NCBI GenBank assembly: GCA_037157565.1
Contig: JAZHRO010000073.1
Coordinates: 21,024,501-21,088,500, forward strand
Length of the DNA stretch: 64,000 nt
Reading direction: 5' to 3'
From: Thalassia testudinum
Taxonomy: Eukaryota; Streptophyta; Magnoliopsida; Alismatales; Hydrocharitaceae
A program made the position numbers and the translations under genes. Shown here piece after piece: positions 45,573 through 58,785 of the stretch. Position 1 is the stretch's first letter; every line of letters begins with the position of its first letter. A model generated the notes under the pieces. It had not been told where the DNA came from and did no database searches. It worked only from the letters and a program-made list of their open reading frames with translations.

Positions 45573-47944
45573 TGATTGTTTATGCGTGAAATCAATATTT
45601 AAAAATTATTGTGTTGCAGTATAGCTGAAATCACACAAAAACAAATATAATTTATAACTCGAATGAAGTCCGAGATCGAACGCAGGGAGCAAGTGTTGCA
45701 ATTAATGTCAAAGATCACAATAAAATCACAAATATACTCAATTTATATTGAGAATTCCATGCAAGAATGATATTTATAAGGGAATCAGTAGCAATGTGCA
45801 AAAAGAATGGGGTAAATGGTGATTTAAATCACCACATTACCCTACAATGTTAAGCTTCTCAATTCAATTAAATATCAGAATCATATAAGCCAAGAATATA
45901 TCAATTTAAGAACCAGCAGAACCAATGCACCAGACGATAGAGATGAAGCCCAGACGACTTAAGTAACACCCAGCTACAGTGCCTTTAAGAGGTTCAAGGC
46001 CTCTTTCCTTCTCTTTAAGCCTTAAGGGAGAAGCACAGCACAGCAGAGGCACGATGCCTCTCAAATTCACTAAGTATAGAGAGCAAGTAGTAGAGGGCAA
46101 AACCCCCCCTCTCTCTTTCCTTCTTTTCTTTCTCTCAATGACCCAGGGTTAGCTGGGTTATCGGGTGGGTAACCGGACCCAGAACAGGGTGCAGGCCTGC
46201 GAGCATGATCGCATGTGAGCAGTGGGCACTCAGGTAAGCAGATGAAGGTGCTGGGGGCCCGACCCCCGTGACTTGGGCGAAGGTATGGAAACACAAAATC
46301 AACTTAATTGTGCACGGGTGCTCTTCTCCCACCGATGTAGGACTAAACCCCGCAGCCTCTTCTCACGAATACAGCAGCTGGAGGTCTTCTTCAATTGGAG
46401 TGGGTGTTGCTTTGACTCTTCAATTGGAGGCCTAGAGCGAGCACCTGGGACGAATCCGCACTGCCTAGAGTGAATTGGATGAAGAACGTGGCCGCGACGA
46501 GTTGAACAAATTGGAAATGATGGCGTCGACGATGGAGCTTCGGTGAGGCACCTGAAAAGCAAAAGATAGCCTCGCGGCCATGTCAAATATGCTCAAAAGG
46601 ATTGCCGTGGAACGGCGAGTGTGTTGGTTGGTGTGGCATGTGGTACGAGTAAGGGTGGTGGCCTGACGACCTTGAGAAGGTGGTGTGGTGAGGGTGGGGT
46701 CGGGTGGAGTGCATGAGTAGCCAATCCCCTCAATTCCTTGAGGGGTTTTGGTGGGTGATGTACGGCAAAGGTGTAGGGACCGATGGCGGCCGATTTGATG
46801 GAGTGTAGCAACCATGCAAGCTCACCAGAGGTATGTTGGCAAAATGGAAGATGAAGTTGGAGCAGGCACAACAGTGGTCGGAGTCGAAGTTTAGATGTGT
46901 GGTTGTGATTAGTAGAGGTCGAGGTGTTGACGAAGATAGCTAGCGGACGAAGGAGGACAAAGGAGGCACCGGTTACGGTATGGCCGACATCGGAGGAGAT
47001 GAATGCTCTGATGAGGGAGATGGCGACGAGGATGGGGTTGGAAGGCACCTCGTAGGTATGGTGAGGTGCGGATTTTGAAGGGGAAGAAGAACCGGTCTCC
47101 TATTGTACATGGCAGCCGGCAAAGAAGCTAGGGATAGTCACCGGAGCAAGTTTGGAGCGAGCCGAAGGTAGAGGAAAGAAGAGGCTTTTTTGGCTCAAAA
47201 ACTTGCTAAGAAGGTGAGGAAGGTCATGGGCAGCTTTTATAGGCCACCAAGCAGCCTTCAAACATGGAAACAAGCTTGAAAGGCTCAAAATCTTCAGGTT
47301 AGGTTTAGGATTCTTCAAGGGTTCGCATGAGCTTTTGGCTTGATTTGGAAGGCTAAGAAAGAGCTAGAATGGAAGAGAATTTCGTCAGGAGTCCACCCAT
47401 TTTTGGGAGAGATCCACCACAGATTTAGGGAGAAAAGCTTGATTGAAACCTTCCATGTATGGACGGAAGGTTCCAATGGCGGCAAGGAGCTATTTGTGAA
47501 AAAGATGAAGAAGTTGGGGTGCTTTTTATAAAATTTTCAAAAGTTGAGGGGCTCTCTGTAAGAAAAAGAGTCAGACCAGGATTAAAATACAAACTAGGTC
47601 AAGATGATCTCAGATTGGGCTCAAATTTTGGTACAAACCTAATATAGACACAAGGAATTTAATGGTGAAGTCAAATTTTGGTTTTGACCAGGTTTGACTG
47701 GGTAATTTGTGTAGAAATCCAAATTAGGGCAACTATCGTCTGCAACTCTGTTTCAGGTCAAAATATGTTCCAATGGTCAATCGAAGGTACCAAACCTTAG
47801 GGAATATTTTTCTATAATTTTATAAGGTTTAGGTAAATTTTATCCTAACCAGAACCTCAGCTAATTAAGCGGGTCTATTTTTAGGGTTTTAAATGTCCGT
47901 TAATTCTAGAGAAAAATGAGAGAGAAAGGGAGAGAGGGTGGATT

Positions 47945-49029
47945 GTGTCGGGCGGCAGGCGACGGTGGCGTGGAAGCGGCAGGGCTGAGGAAGGGGGTGA
48001 ATGGAAGACATGGAGGTTGAGGAACTGGAGGAGAATGGAGAGGGTCTGGCAGGTGCATGTTGGTAGGACGACCTATAACTACCCAAGAAGGCCTTGGAGG
48101 AAAACTAATGGCAAGGTCTTGTGCTTCAGATGTAGACAAAGGGGGCACTTGGCTATGATTTGTAGAAACCCTCTAATCTGCCTGGTGTGTAGAGGTGAAG
48201 GACACAAACGTGATTCCTACCCTAAGATGAAGCCGCCACATATAAAGATGGCCTCTCTGCATCCAGGCTGGGAAACGAGGAAGGAGCCCCAATTGCCACC
48301 ACCGTCGGCACTTGGCAGACACTCAATTGAAGTGGAGATCCCGTTATTTGAGGAGATCTCTTATGCGGAGATCATGTTGAGGGGTGCTTTGATTGGTGAG
48401 ATTATGACAGGAAAACCCTCGATCGAGAGATTTCAAAATATGGTATGTTCCTTACAACCTTTGCTGTGGGCTAGAAGGTTGCAATGTTGTCTCAATCTCG
48501 CTTTCTAGTCTTTGGTTTGGGGATGATGGATGTGGAAAGGCTAAGATTTCGGTCGAGTTCTTTTGAAGATACCAATGTGGTTTGGAGAATGGTGTCCCCC
48601 TTCGACGGGGCTCTCCCTGATTGACCTCCTCAAAGAATGGGTTCTAGGAGGGTGCTTCTTGAGATCAAGGGACTACCTTTGCACTTAAGATCTAAGGGAG
48701 TTGTGGCCAAGATGGTTGCAGGGTTTGCATCCATCTGTGAAGGATCTGAAGTCATGATTGGAGAAGGGGATATTCGATCACTTAAAATTGAGGCTGATGT
48801 CTTTAAGTCTGGTTCAATTCCTGACAAGGTTACGATCAAATGTGGGTGCTCTTCATGGCTTATTCGCCTAGCAGTGGTTGGACAAGTGTCTGAGCATCCA
48901 GAGCAGGGGCATGTTAAGACATCTATGGCTAGCTCTGAGGTGATGCAACAGGATGAAAGGGTGGGCTGCATTTCATCAGATGAAGCCCCTGAGTCAAAAA
49001 AAGGAATGATTGTCATCAGGGCTATGTAA
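47945..49029 (+). pseudogene. LINE ORF1 (zinc-knuckle RNA-binding protein), broken
   Basis: The first frame (47945-48508) encodes a basic start, then two CCHC-type knuckles: CFRCRQRGHLAMIC and CLVCRGEGHKRDSYP (the last Cys is replaced). After a frame change, 48637-49029 encodes RRVLLEIKGLPLHLRS and IKIECGCSSW-like sequence, with a tail of low complexity to about 49400. Plant L1 ORF1 proteins bind the element RNA. The copy is shifted at about 48500 and 48625. Confidence 0.8.
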
Positions 49030-49423
49030 AGAAGGACTTGATGCATATGGAAGATGTTAATGCCTTAGGAGGTTGCAGCCAAGTCTTAGTGGCCAAAGGT
49101 GTTGGTTCTATGGATGATGCTGATGCCTTTGAGAGAGATTCAGAGGTTCCTAGCAGTAAAGAGGAAGGGAAGCCAGGCATGGAAATTATGCTCAGCAGTG
49201 ACAACAGAGCCCTCAAGGAGGTGAACCAGGTGCAGTTCACTGCCCCAGCTGATCTAAAATTTGGTAGTGGATCAAACCAGAAAAGGGGGGTGGGCCGATC
49301 CCCGTACATGCTCAGAAGGAGAACGAAGGAGAACCTGACCCCCATTGTGGAGCAGACCATTGCAAACTCGATCATGGTTGAGTATGTGGGTTGTTTGGCT
49401 CAAGGGGATCAACCAGGAAAGGA

Positions 49424-50219
49424 ATGAAAGTGTTAACTTGGAATGTGCATGGGTTGCGCAATAAGGTGAGAAGGGCTTCCTTGTGTAGATACCTTTCTGA
49501 GTGGGAAATTGATTGTGCTCTCATTCAAGAGACACAAGTGGAGGAGGAGAATGGCCAGGTATGGGACTTCTTTAGGTAGTCTGGCTATGCAGATGTTGTG
49601 GTGAAGGGTGCAGCTGGAAGGTCTGGTGGAATGGCCATTTGGTGGAGAAAGTCCTGTCTCATGGTAACTGAAGTCTTCCGTGATAGGCATGTGCTTACTT
49701 GCAGATGCCAATCCCTCCAAGGAGATTTGGAATGGTATGTCTCATTCATTTATGGCCCACGTGCTACTGCAGACAGGGTAGGCCTGTGGGAGGAAGTCTG
49801 CAGTGCATCAAAGAGTGCAGGAGGTACCTTGGCTTATAGGAGGCGACTTCAATTGTCATCTATCAGGTGATGACAGACCTGGGGGTAGGACTGACAGCTC
49901 AATGGCTGGCTTCCAGATGGCTGTGCAGAGTCTGGGTATCACAGAGTATCCTATCAGTGGAGTTGAATTCACTTGGACAAACGACAGTGGACAGTCCTCT
50001 AGGTTGGATAGATTCTTTAGTAGTCCAAGCCTGCTGGAGAGACATCAATTATCGGCAGTTATGAGCCTTGATAGGCCCTTTTCTGACCACACTCCACTTG
50101 TGTGTGACAGTGGGATGAATTCTGACATTGGGTCGTATTTCAAACTCAAGAAGTCTTGGTTTAGGGAGGAGGGCTTTGTGGAGATGGTAACTAATTGGTG
50201 GCAGAACAAGGCAGTGTAG
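49424..50219 (+). pseudogene. LINE ORF2: apurinic-type endonuclease domain
   Basis: ATG 49424 starts MKVLTWNVHGLRNK (the N of the L1 endonuclease), then ALIQETQVEE (E), WYVSFIYGP, PWLIGGDFNCHLS (D, N), VEFTWTNDSGQSSRLDRFF and PFSDHTPLV (SDH). All key motifs are present. There is a TAG at 49577 and a frameshift near 49840. The domain would nick the target DNA for reverse transcription. Confidence 0.9.
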
Positions 50220-50561
50220 GGATCTGCCACAAAACAGTTGGCTTCAAAGCTGGCAGGTCTACGCTCCATGTTGAAAGAATATGGACAGACAATGGCACCG
50301 ATCAGGGAAAAAAGGAGGGTGGAGGCATTGGCAGTGATTAGAGAGCTGGACTTAAAGGAGTGCAGGCAGCCTTTGAGTCCTCAAGAATAGCAGCAAAGAC
50401 AGCAAATGCAGTGTGCAATTGGGGAGGAAGATTTGAAAAAAGAAGTGGACTAGCATGAAAGATCTAGACAACTGTGGCTCAAGGAAGGTGATGCTAACAC
50501 GAAGTTCTTCCATCTAGCGGCCAGTGCTAGGAGAAGGTTCAATCTAATCTCATCAATTAAA

Positions 50562-51910
50562 GTGGGTGAGAGAACTATTACTTCTATCAATGAAATCAGA
50601 AGTGAAGCTGGCAAATATTTCAAAGAACTTACCAAGGCTACACCAAGGGGCTCTTGGAGGATGGCATCTGCTGATTTCCCAAGTGTCAATAGTGATCAGA
50701 TGGCCATGCTAATTGCTCCTATTTCTAAACAAGAAACATTGAAAGCAATTAAAGATTTGAATAATGAGGGGGACCCTAGACCGGATGGGATTCAGGTATT
50801 CTTCTACAGAGAAATGTGGAGTGTTGTCAAAATGGATGTAATGAAGGTTATTCATGAATTTGAATTAGGCAACTCTGGGTTTGAAAGATTGAATAAGTCT
50901 TATTTGTTCCTGTTACCAAAAAAATCAAGTGCAGAGAACTTCTCTGATTTTAGACCCATTGCCTTGTCAAATTCTATTTATCTTATTATCAGTAAGATTT
51001 TAGCCAGCAGATTGCGTGAGGTACTAAAGGATTTGATAATGCCGATCCAATCTGCCTTTCTTCCTGGGAGGTCGCTACAAGAATCCTTCATTATGGCGCA
51101 AGAGATGGTGATGGGATGGCACAGGAGAAAGACCAAGGCCTTTCTATGGAAAGTTGACTTCTCCAAAGCTTATGATTCAGTCTCTTGGCCGTACTTGTGG
51201 GAAATCCTCAAAAGGAGAAAATTTCCCCCTCAGCTGATACAGTGGGTGAAGAGGTGTATCACGACTGCCTCCTTCTCCCCTTTGATAAATGGGAAACCTT
51301 TCCAAACATGGATTCAACCCCAATGTGGGGTAAGGCAAGGGTGTCCACTTGCCCCTCTGATATTTAACCTTGCAGTGGATACATTAGCAAGATATGCTTG
51401 CAAACTAGCAGTTGATGGATTAATAAGGGGGTATTCAATGTCTAATAACAAGGCTTTAGCTCCCATTCTCTAGTATGTAGATGACACTATTTTTTTGTGG
51501 AAAGGGGGAAGAGGGAAGCGCAAGTGCTATTTTATATGGTAAAGATTTTTGGTGAGATCTCTGGTCTTAGACTTAATGGAAACAAATCTTCCTTGGTCTG
51601 CTTTGGTATGAATGGAATGATCCAGAATGACATTTCCACCATCTTGGGCATGCCTGTGGTCACACTGCCTGTCAGATATCTGGGGTTGCCTCTGAAGTGC
51701 ACTAAACTGAGGAAAGTAGACTGGTCCTTCCTATATGAAAAGGTGGCTACAAAATTAGAGGGTTGGAGTAGTCGCTACTTATCAAAAGGTGGGAGGTATA
51801 TTTTACTGAACTCGGTCATTACATCGATTCCCTTTTTTTTCTTTTCAATTCTCAGAGCCCCAAAATCAATTTGGAAAAAACTCGATGTGATGTGCAAGAG
51901 ATTCTTCTAG
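50562..51910 (+). pseudogene. LINE ORF2: reverse transcriptase domain
   Basis: The frame 50562-51473 has PDGIQVFFYREMW, LLPKKSSAENFSDFRPIALSN, QSAFLPGRS, WKVDFSKAYDSV and GVRQGCPLAPLIF. A TAG at 51471 stands directly before the catalytic YVDD (51474-51485). After a frameshift, NGNKSSLVCFG, VRYLGLPL and WSSRYLSKGGRYILLNSV follow to 51910. All RT signature blocks are recognisable, as in plant L1 elements. Confidence 0.93.
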
Positions 51911-52860
51911 AAAGGGGCCTCTCATCATGGGGCTTTCCTTCAACCAATAAAATGGGATTCGATCTGTAGGCCAAAAAAGATTGGTGGCATGGGAATTAGA
52001 TCCCTCAAAGAATTTAATGATGCTCTGTTGTTGAAGTGGGCTGTTCGACTGCTGCAAGGGGAAAAAAAATCTAGATAGAGATCATTTAGGATAGCTATGG
52101 GGCTGCCAATGATGAGAAGAACCGCCTAAACCCCCACAAACCCTCTCCCTTTTGGTCTTCTGTGATTCGTGCATTGGTGAATAATTGGAATTTGTTCAAA
52201 TCTATTTTAGGTGATGGAAAAAGCTTCAAATTCTGGCTGAAGAATTGGTTGCCTAGGGGGGTGATCAAAGACAGGTACCCCCTTGCTTTTGCAGCTGCTT
52301 CTGATAAGAATGCTGTGGTTTATGATTACTGGGACATGGCTTCTGAAAAGTGGTCTTTGAACAATGCAATGTGGAATAATCATGAAACAAGAACATGAGC
52401 AGAAAATGAGTGCCTCATGCAAGCCCACACCTGATGAATATGACACATACAAGTGGGAGGGTAAGTTTTCTTCAGTGGCTGCCTACGACAAGCTGGTTAA
52501 CTCATCCAGGATGGTGGAAGTTGATGAGGTGGGGAAAAAGTTATGGAAATTGAAGGTACCACTGAAGATACAAATTTTTTTGTGGTTATGCAAAAGGGAT
52601 GGATTGATTATTGGAGATCTGAGGTACAGGAGAATGGGAACTCCTACCCAGTTTTTCCATTTATGTGGGATGCATAACAATTCCAGCACTCATATTTTTT
52701 CTTCGTGTGTGATCACAGATTATGTCTGGAGGAGAGTTTGTAGAGATTCTCTTCCCACGTGGGAGAATCTTTGGAGTTCTCTTGTGAGGGTGAATAAGCC
52801 ATGTTTATCTATGGTGGCTATTTTATGGTCTATTTGGAGGGCTAGAAATTAGTGTGTTTT
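51911..52860 (+). pseudogene. LINE ORF2 C-terminal part (zf-RVT region)
   Basis: Frames give KKIGGMGIRSLKEFNDALLLKW, FKFWLKNWLP, then YKWEGKFSSVAAYDKLV, LWKLKVPLKIQIFLWLCKRDG and HIFSSCVITDYVWRRVC, the zinc-binding reverse-transcriptase-associated domain, ending at the TAG near 52851. It is broken by stops. Confidence 0.85.
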
Positions 52861-53301
52861 TCAGGGGAGTCCAGTGAATGTGGATAAGATTGTCAATAGT
52901 TGTTGGAATCTCATACATCATAGGGTTCGATATGTAATTGTTTCATTATTTTTTATTAATAAAAGCTCTCCTGGTTTGTCATCGGTGATTCGATAGCATT
53001 CCTTTCCTTCTCAAAAAAAAAATGTCCGTTAATTCTTGAAATGCGTGAAAACCCATTTCATTTTGCATGGACCTACTTATTAGACATTAATGACCATATA
53101 ACCTTTAATAAAGTCCTGAATTACCCCCTGGTTATTCTGTATTTATGGTATGCTGTTAATTTTGCAGAAATGACCTTGTGTTCTTTTCTTCTCAAAATAA
53201 AATATTATGCATATATGACCCTCTGATGGTTATGTAGAAGCTTTTATCAACTTTATCAGACCAAATTGAGCTAGTTATGGCTCATGATGGTGTTCTCATC
53301 A

Positions 53302-54895
53302 TACCCTCATTCCTAGCTTTTGCTAGTCCCTTAGCAAAACCTTATGGATCAAACCAGTTATCTAGGTCAGATGTAACCGTTAGGATGCCCTACTAAGCCG
53401 CAACTCTAGGAATTAGATCTTAATACAAACAATAGGCCTAGAGGTACTCAAGGACCAGCCCAGATCCAGACCTGACCAACTTTCTCCTCAGTCTACCACG
53501 AAGGTTTCTAAGGCCCGCAAGAACTATCCTAAGGTTCGTTAGACCTAGCAGTTAAAGCACTTGTGCTTGTAACATGGTTAGTCCAGGTTCAGTTTGCCAA
53601 TGCATTTTTTTGTAAGAGAGAGGGATAGAAGATTTTCATTTGTGGAGAGCTTTCTTTCTCTTTTTTCTTTTGATTATATTTTTCCTTAAATCCAACCTCG
53701 AATTAACCCTAAACATGTTCTGTATCGGATTCCTTGTCTCCACCATCAATCCTCGTAGGGTCCCTTGCAACCGATGCTTCGAGATAGAACTGCCCATGGC
53801 AACCCCCAGAACCCTGGCTTTCAACACTTCGGGATAGTGCCGCCCATGGCATTCTGTAGATAAATCTAGACCCTGGCAATCGACATTTCGTGATAATGTT
53901 GCCCATGGCATCTAAACCAGCATAAGGTGCTTACGTGCCCTCGGTAGGATATTTAGATATCCTAGGAGACAAGCACCGAGGAGATGATATGTTATTGCGC
54001 ATCTTCGAGGGAAATTTCTCGCCTCTCCGTGCTCGAAACTTGTCCAAATCAACTTGTGTTTTCTAGCCACTCCTAATCTAGATCTTAGGACCATTTTCAT
54101 AATAGCATAAATGCTTTTAGCATGATTTCATATATAAGCGCACTGAACCAGGCTATGTGTGATTTAGGGTGCTTAAGTTACCAAGTCCCACAAACCAGGA
54201 GTTAGTTAACGGGGCTGAATAATCCCTGAGCCTTAGACCTAATACATAAGCTTTGCATTTTCCTCAACCTTTTGAGGATTAATCTGGATCTTGACAAGTA
54301 CGTGAGTGTTTAAATCTCATAACAGATCCAAGGGGCCTAAGGTCAATATTCGCCACTAATCCCTTAAGTTTTAGCCTTCCAGGTCTTAATTCATCATTCG
54401 ATCTAACCTAGAAGTTAGGTAAGTTCCATATTATTTTAAAGGGACTCAATTTTTTCTTTAGCTTTCTTCTCCTTTCTTTTCTTTTCAATTTTCCTCCCTC
54501 CTTTTTCTCATTTTTCTCTCAAATGAATCTTCTTTTTCCTCAACCTCCATCGTTTTTTTTTGCATATATATATATATATATATATTTGTGAAATCCCTTT
54601 GTGATTTGATTTTTATGTCATTTTGCACTTTAATAACCCCCATGCCTATGATTTGCAATGCCCTCATTGTAAATTAGGTGGGTTCGAGTTCAATTTAGAT
54701 CGCACATTAGAACAGGGTTAAAGGGTGGTTGGACGGGTTGTGGTGACTATTGCAGACGATTTCAAGCTTTGGTAAGTGTATCAGAGGTGGAGTCGGCTGT
54801 TCTAATGGATGAACCCTAAAGTGCAATATGAGTTCAATAAATAGTTATGTCAAAAGAATTTCGAGTTTTTCAAAAAGATGATGGGTTGCCCCCCG
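53302..54895 (-). other. Element F 3' untranslated region
   Basis: This is non-coding sequence between the linker ORF and the left LTR. It includes a repeated 'gccatggca' type motif around 53760-53910, a purine tract TAGGCATGGGGG (54636-54648 in element sense), and a (TA)n tract at about 54562-54585. Confidence 0.65.
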
Positions 54896-55628
54896 TTAAG
54901 CTCTAAGTTTAACGCCATCAGCTAGGCACAATAAGCTCAGGGAGATGTGATTGGATGCATGAGTGATCTGATGGTTGAGAATCTGATGGCCACAGATAAG
55001 TATTAAAGCATGGTGAAGAGTCATTCCAGGATGTCTCTGATATGGGTCAAGTTGATTTGTTTCTGGATGATCTTCCTTGAAATCTTTCGGAGGAATCATT
55101 CGGAAGGTGTAGTGGTCGTGGGATTTTGAAATAGGTTTGTCATGAGTCCAGGACTCAACAGAGAAGGCTTTAGTATCCCAGATGTGTGGTTCCTCTCGTG
55201 CATTATGGCCTATTAAATCGATACTTAGAGTCTTCTTGATTCTTTTCATTTGAATGCGAGATCGTCTTTTCAAGAAAAGACTGGAAGATTAGTTCTTCTA
55301 ATGATGCCTCTCCATAATTCTTATCCCAATAGAAGATGAATGCTTGGAGAGTGCCTTTCGGATTGTCTAACTCCAATTCTATAAAGGATTCATACTCTAG
55401 GTGTAGGTCACTCTTAGTGTCTGCCAATCTTAATTCCTGGAGGTCCTCAAAATGAAATGTCTCTATGTCACCATGTTTCTCGAAATCCCAGGGTATGTCT
55501 TCAAGGTCAAAAGTGAAAGCCTCCACTATTCTTTTGTCATTATGCTCGGTCAAGTCAGGATTATCTAAGATGTGAAAAGTTTCTAATTTTGGCTCTAGGT
55601 TTTCTACCAAGGATATGGTCATGAGGTC
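54896..55628 (-). pseudogene. Element F acidic linker ORF
   Basis: The minus-strand frame 55622-55203 encodes an acidic stretch (ETFHILDNPDLTEHNDKR; DLEDIPWDFEKHGDIETF), and 55273-54896 its continuation in another frame. It lies after the protease where reverse transcriptase would begin in B, but no pol follows. No function is recognised. Confidence 0.55.
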
Positions 55629-56140
55629 TTAGATAAAACCTAGTTGTTCTACCAAGCCTTTTCCTTTTGCAACCTCAAAAATATTAATCTCAGCACGTTG
55701 ATCTCCTGAGGCAATTATCATGTGCCCTAATTCACAAATGATTATGGCTCTTGCAGTAACCAAGAATGGTCTTCCCAAAATCACAAGCATATCATGTATC
55801 TGTTGCGGTGTGTCCATGTCAAGAATCAGGAAATCAGCTAGGTAGCTGAAATCCTTAACTCTAATTGCCACATCCTCTACCATCCCAATCGGTGTGATCA
55901 GGGTTCAGTCAGCTAGTTGCAAAGTAACATGAACGGGGTTTAGCTGTTCGATCTGTAATTTTTCAAATAGGGTGGTAGGGATGAGGTTGACTGAAGTGCC
56001 AAGGTCCAGTACAGCCTTCTTGAAATTTGTATCACTAATATTGCAGAGGATTAGCGGGGTTCCTGGATCATATTTCTTAGGAGGTAGACTATTTTGGATT
56101 ATGGCACTTACATTTTCAGATAGTACTACCTTCCCTTGTG
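55629..56140 (-). pseudogene. Element F aspartic protease
   Basis: The motif AVLDLGTSVNLIP is readable at about 55984-56022 on the minus strand, followed by MVEDVAIRVKDFSYLADFLILDMD and VILGRPFLVTARA (55883-55629). This is the Athila DLG(A/T)S protease with an internal stop. Confidence 0.85.
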
Positions 56141-57974
56141 TTGTCTTCTACCTCTTTTTTGGATAAGTCAAGTGAGGTAGGATTGAGAGTGAGGATATCA
56201 AGTAATGGAATAATGACTTGTGCATTCCTCAAAGGTCCCGTTATATCAATTTATGACAATCCTCTAGTGTGGAGGTGGGATACGACCTGGGATAGGGGAA
56301 TGGATTGGCTATCTTTGGGGATGGGTTTCTATTCTTTGCCTATAGTATTGATCATGGAACAATCATGGTGTAGAGGTGGAGAGGAGAAAGTTGTTCCTTG
56401 TTGTTGATGTGGAAATGGGGTTGGGTAAGTCATGGTGTGTTTTGGCTCAACTGAGGTGGATGGAGAAAATACGCAGGTATGAGTCACTGGGCCAGGTTGG
56501 GTATAGCATGCTTGACCCTAGATTTGGTTTACAACGTGTTTTTGGGTTGACAAGCTGTTTCGATTAGGCAAAGGTTGGGAGGGAAGTGTACCAAGATGGT
56601 GGGAATTTGCCATCGGTGCAAGATGATTACGGACCTTTGTGATCTCGTCTTTGTGCTATTTTTAAATGTCAGCCAGGTTTGAAGGATCAGAGCCATCTGA
56701 TCATCCTTGTTAGGCCCTAATTGGTAATTTGGGTTGGGTCTAAGCTGATTGAGCTGATATGGGTGCAGGGCTTGCGGTCGGGGTTAGAATTGAGGTCTCG
56801 AATTTGGGTTATTTCCCGACCACATGAAATTGGGATGATTACGCCATCCTGAGTTATAGGTGTTTGAGAAAGGATTGTTCTGGATGATGTGGAGATCCTT
56901 GCAAGTATGAGGAACTCCAGAAAAGTCAGGATACGAGGGTTCAAAGTTCCCCCAACTAGAGTAGGTTAGTCCGGAGTTTCCTCCAAGATCGAAATCAGAT
57001 GGGGGTGGAAAGGCATCCATCCCTTGAGAGTGGTAGATGTTGTGTGCAGCCTCCTTTCCTGAGGGCGGGTGTGCGTATGTGCTTTGCAGTACAGCGGTGG
57101 TCATGTGTAGATGTCGAGTGATGTCGTCCACCTTTTTCTCAATGATAGAAACCTTATCCAATTGACTGGCTACCAACTCCAAGTTAACGAATGTGAAAGG
57201 CCTCGGGTTTTGTGTACCCCCTGATTGTTTGTCAATGCATGGGTGGTCATCCAGTCATACACACCTAGTGACTCATTGTTTAGGGAGTTCTCACACATAT
57301 TTTCGAGAATTCCCCAAATCTTGTCTTCATGCCGACCCATGATGCTACCACCACAGGTTGCATTGACAAAAAGCTTGATGTCGTCATGGAGTCTGTGGGA
57401 AAAGGATTGGACTTGTTCCCACTTCGGGACTCTGTGATGGAGGCATTTGCACATGAGATCTAGAAACGATCCCATGCCTCGTGTAGAGATTCTCTCGCTC
57501 CTTGCGAGAAGTGCGTGATTTGTTGTCACATTGCATTAGTTCGACCAATGGGATAGAATTTTTGTAAGAAAGCAGTTTGAAGTTCTTCCCATGTGTTGAT
57601 CTGGTGAGGGTTTGTCTGAAACCAATTGGTGGCTTTGTCAGGTAGAGAAAAGGAGAAGATTTTTAAGAGTAGACCGTCTCGATTATGCAAGTCTGCCCTA
57701 AATGTGTGGGCTAGATGCTTTAGATTCTTGATGTGTTGGAAAGGATCTCAGAGTTCAAGCCATGAAATTTCAGTGTCATGTGAAGCATACTAGGCTTAAG
57801 CTCCACCTTGGGTCCTCCCGCAGGAATGTTGATTCGGGGTTCGATTTCCACCGCAGTGGGATTGTAGTGATCTCACATTTGAGAACATGGTGGTGGGTTG
57901 ATGTAGGCATTGATCTGATCTCTAAAATCAAAGAATTGTTGTGGTTGAAAGTTAGGTTGTTCTGGATGATCCAT
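56141..57974 (-). pseudogene. Element F gag (broken)
   Basis: The minus-strand ATG at 57974 starts MDHPEQPNFQPQQFFDFRD. Further gag blocks follow: GGPKVELKPSMLHMTLKFHG, CLHHRVPKWEQVQSFSHRL, MCENSLNNESLGVYD, ASQLDKVSIIEKKVDDITRHL, and NPFSNTYNSGWRNHPNFMWSG. They match B gag in order. Stops and shifts occur throughout. The stretch 56141-56700 is the degenerate gag-protease junction. Confidence 0.85.
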
Positions 57975-58785
57975 GGTTGTGGCTGGGGATTCAGGCTCGA
58001 AAGTGGAGTTGGAAGAGATGTCGATGTGATCGAGTCTTTGCATAAACAAAGAAGTCGAGGCTTGGCCTCAACGAGAGTAAAAAACTAGCAGAGGCCTCAA
58101 GGATGGTCTTAAGGACCTCCTCCCAAACATGCACCGATGGAGAAGATAAGGGGTAGAAGGTGTGATGGACCCAATCAAGACACCCAAAGATTTTTGGATG
58201 ACTATAGAGGTTCGAGGCGGATGATACCCCTAGATCAAAAAGTCGTCCACCAGAGAAATACATGGGCAGCCAGGAAGGGAGAGTCTCGCGAAGACCCCTA
58301 CACAGTAGAGCACCCCCACGGGTTACAGGGTTTCCCCCACCTGACCTTCCTTGTCACTGCGGATCCAAGTAAACCAGAATGGATAACTTAACCTCTTAAG
58401 TCTACCAATTTTAGGTTTAGAGAGAGGGTGCTTAGGATTTCACTTGAACTTTAGAATGTATTTGTGAGTGGTGACCTAATTTAAAGATCGGTTAACCCCG
58501 CAAGGTGGGTCAACTTCACCTGTATTTGTTCTTGATTATTAGGTCCCAATTTTTAGGATTCAAGTGATTTTAGTGCTTTGATTTTAGGGTTTGCTTGTTT
58601 AGATACTTTCAATCAAGGCTTAGGACACACTTTTTGGAGAGTAGATTCTTTTTTAAGCAAATGTGTCTCTAAAACTCTAAAATGGAAACCCTAATTTGGC
58701 TCTAACTGGCTCAATTAATTCCGTCCAAAGTTGGTACCTAGGGCTCAATCAAGAAAGTGAGTAGCCCTAGTTACCTTAAACCCTA
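57975..58785 (-). other. Element F leader
   Basis: The sequence upstream of the F gag start matches the H leader (43560-44400) in inverted orientation. A primer site and 5' LTR in the expected (minus) orientation do not follow. Instead an LTR piece in plus orientation begins. Confidence 0.7.

Larger units (their letters stand above)
47908..53019 (+). mobile_element. L1-type LINE, 5.1 kb, 17-bp target duplication
   Basis: The element is flanked by a perfect 17-bp duplicate AAATGTCCGTTAATTCT (47891-47907 and 53020-53036) and ends in a poly-A run (about 53013-53019). It carries an ORF1 with zinc knuckles and an ORF2 with endonuclease, reverse transcriptase and C-terminal zinc-binding domains. 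Stops and frameshifts in both make it inactive, but its length suggests a full-length insertion. Confidence 0.95.
45573..53301 (-). repeat. Element F 3' LTR (left), about 2.6 kb, split by a LINE
   Basis: It begins TGATTGTTTATGCG and ends GTTCTCATCA, followed by TACCCTCATTCCTAG (a purine tract in element sense). On the minus strand a TATA box CCTATAAAAG lies at about 47233-47244. Two AGACGA motifs 20 bp apart occur at about 45932-45957. The LINE at 47908-53019 interrupts it. The exact left border is inferred by alignment to the related LTRs near 60470. Confidence 0.75.
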
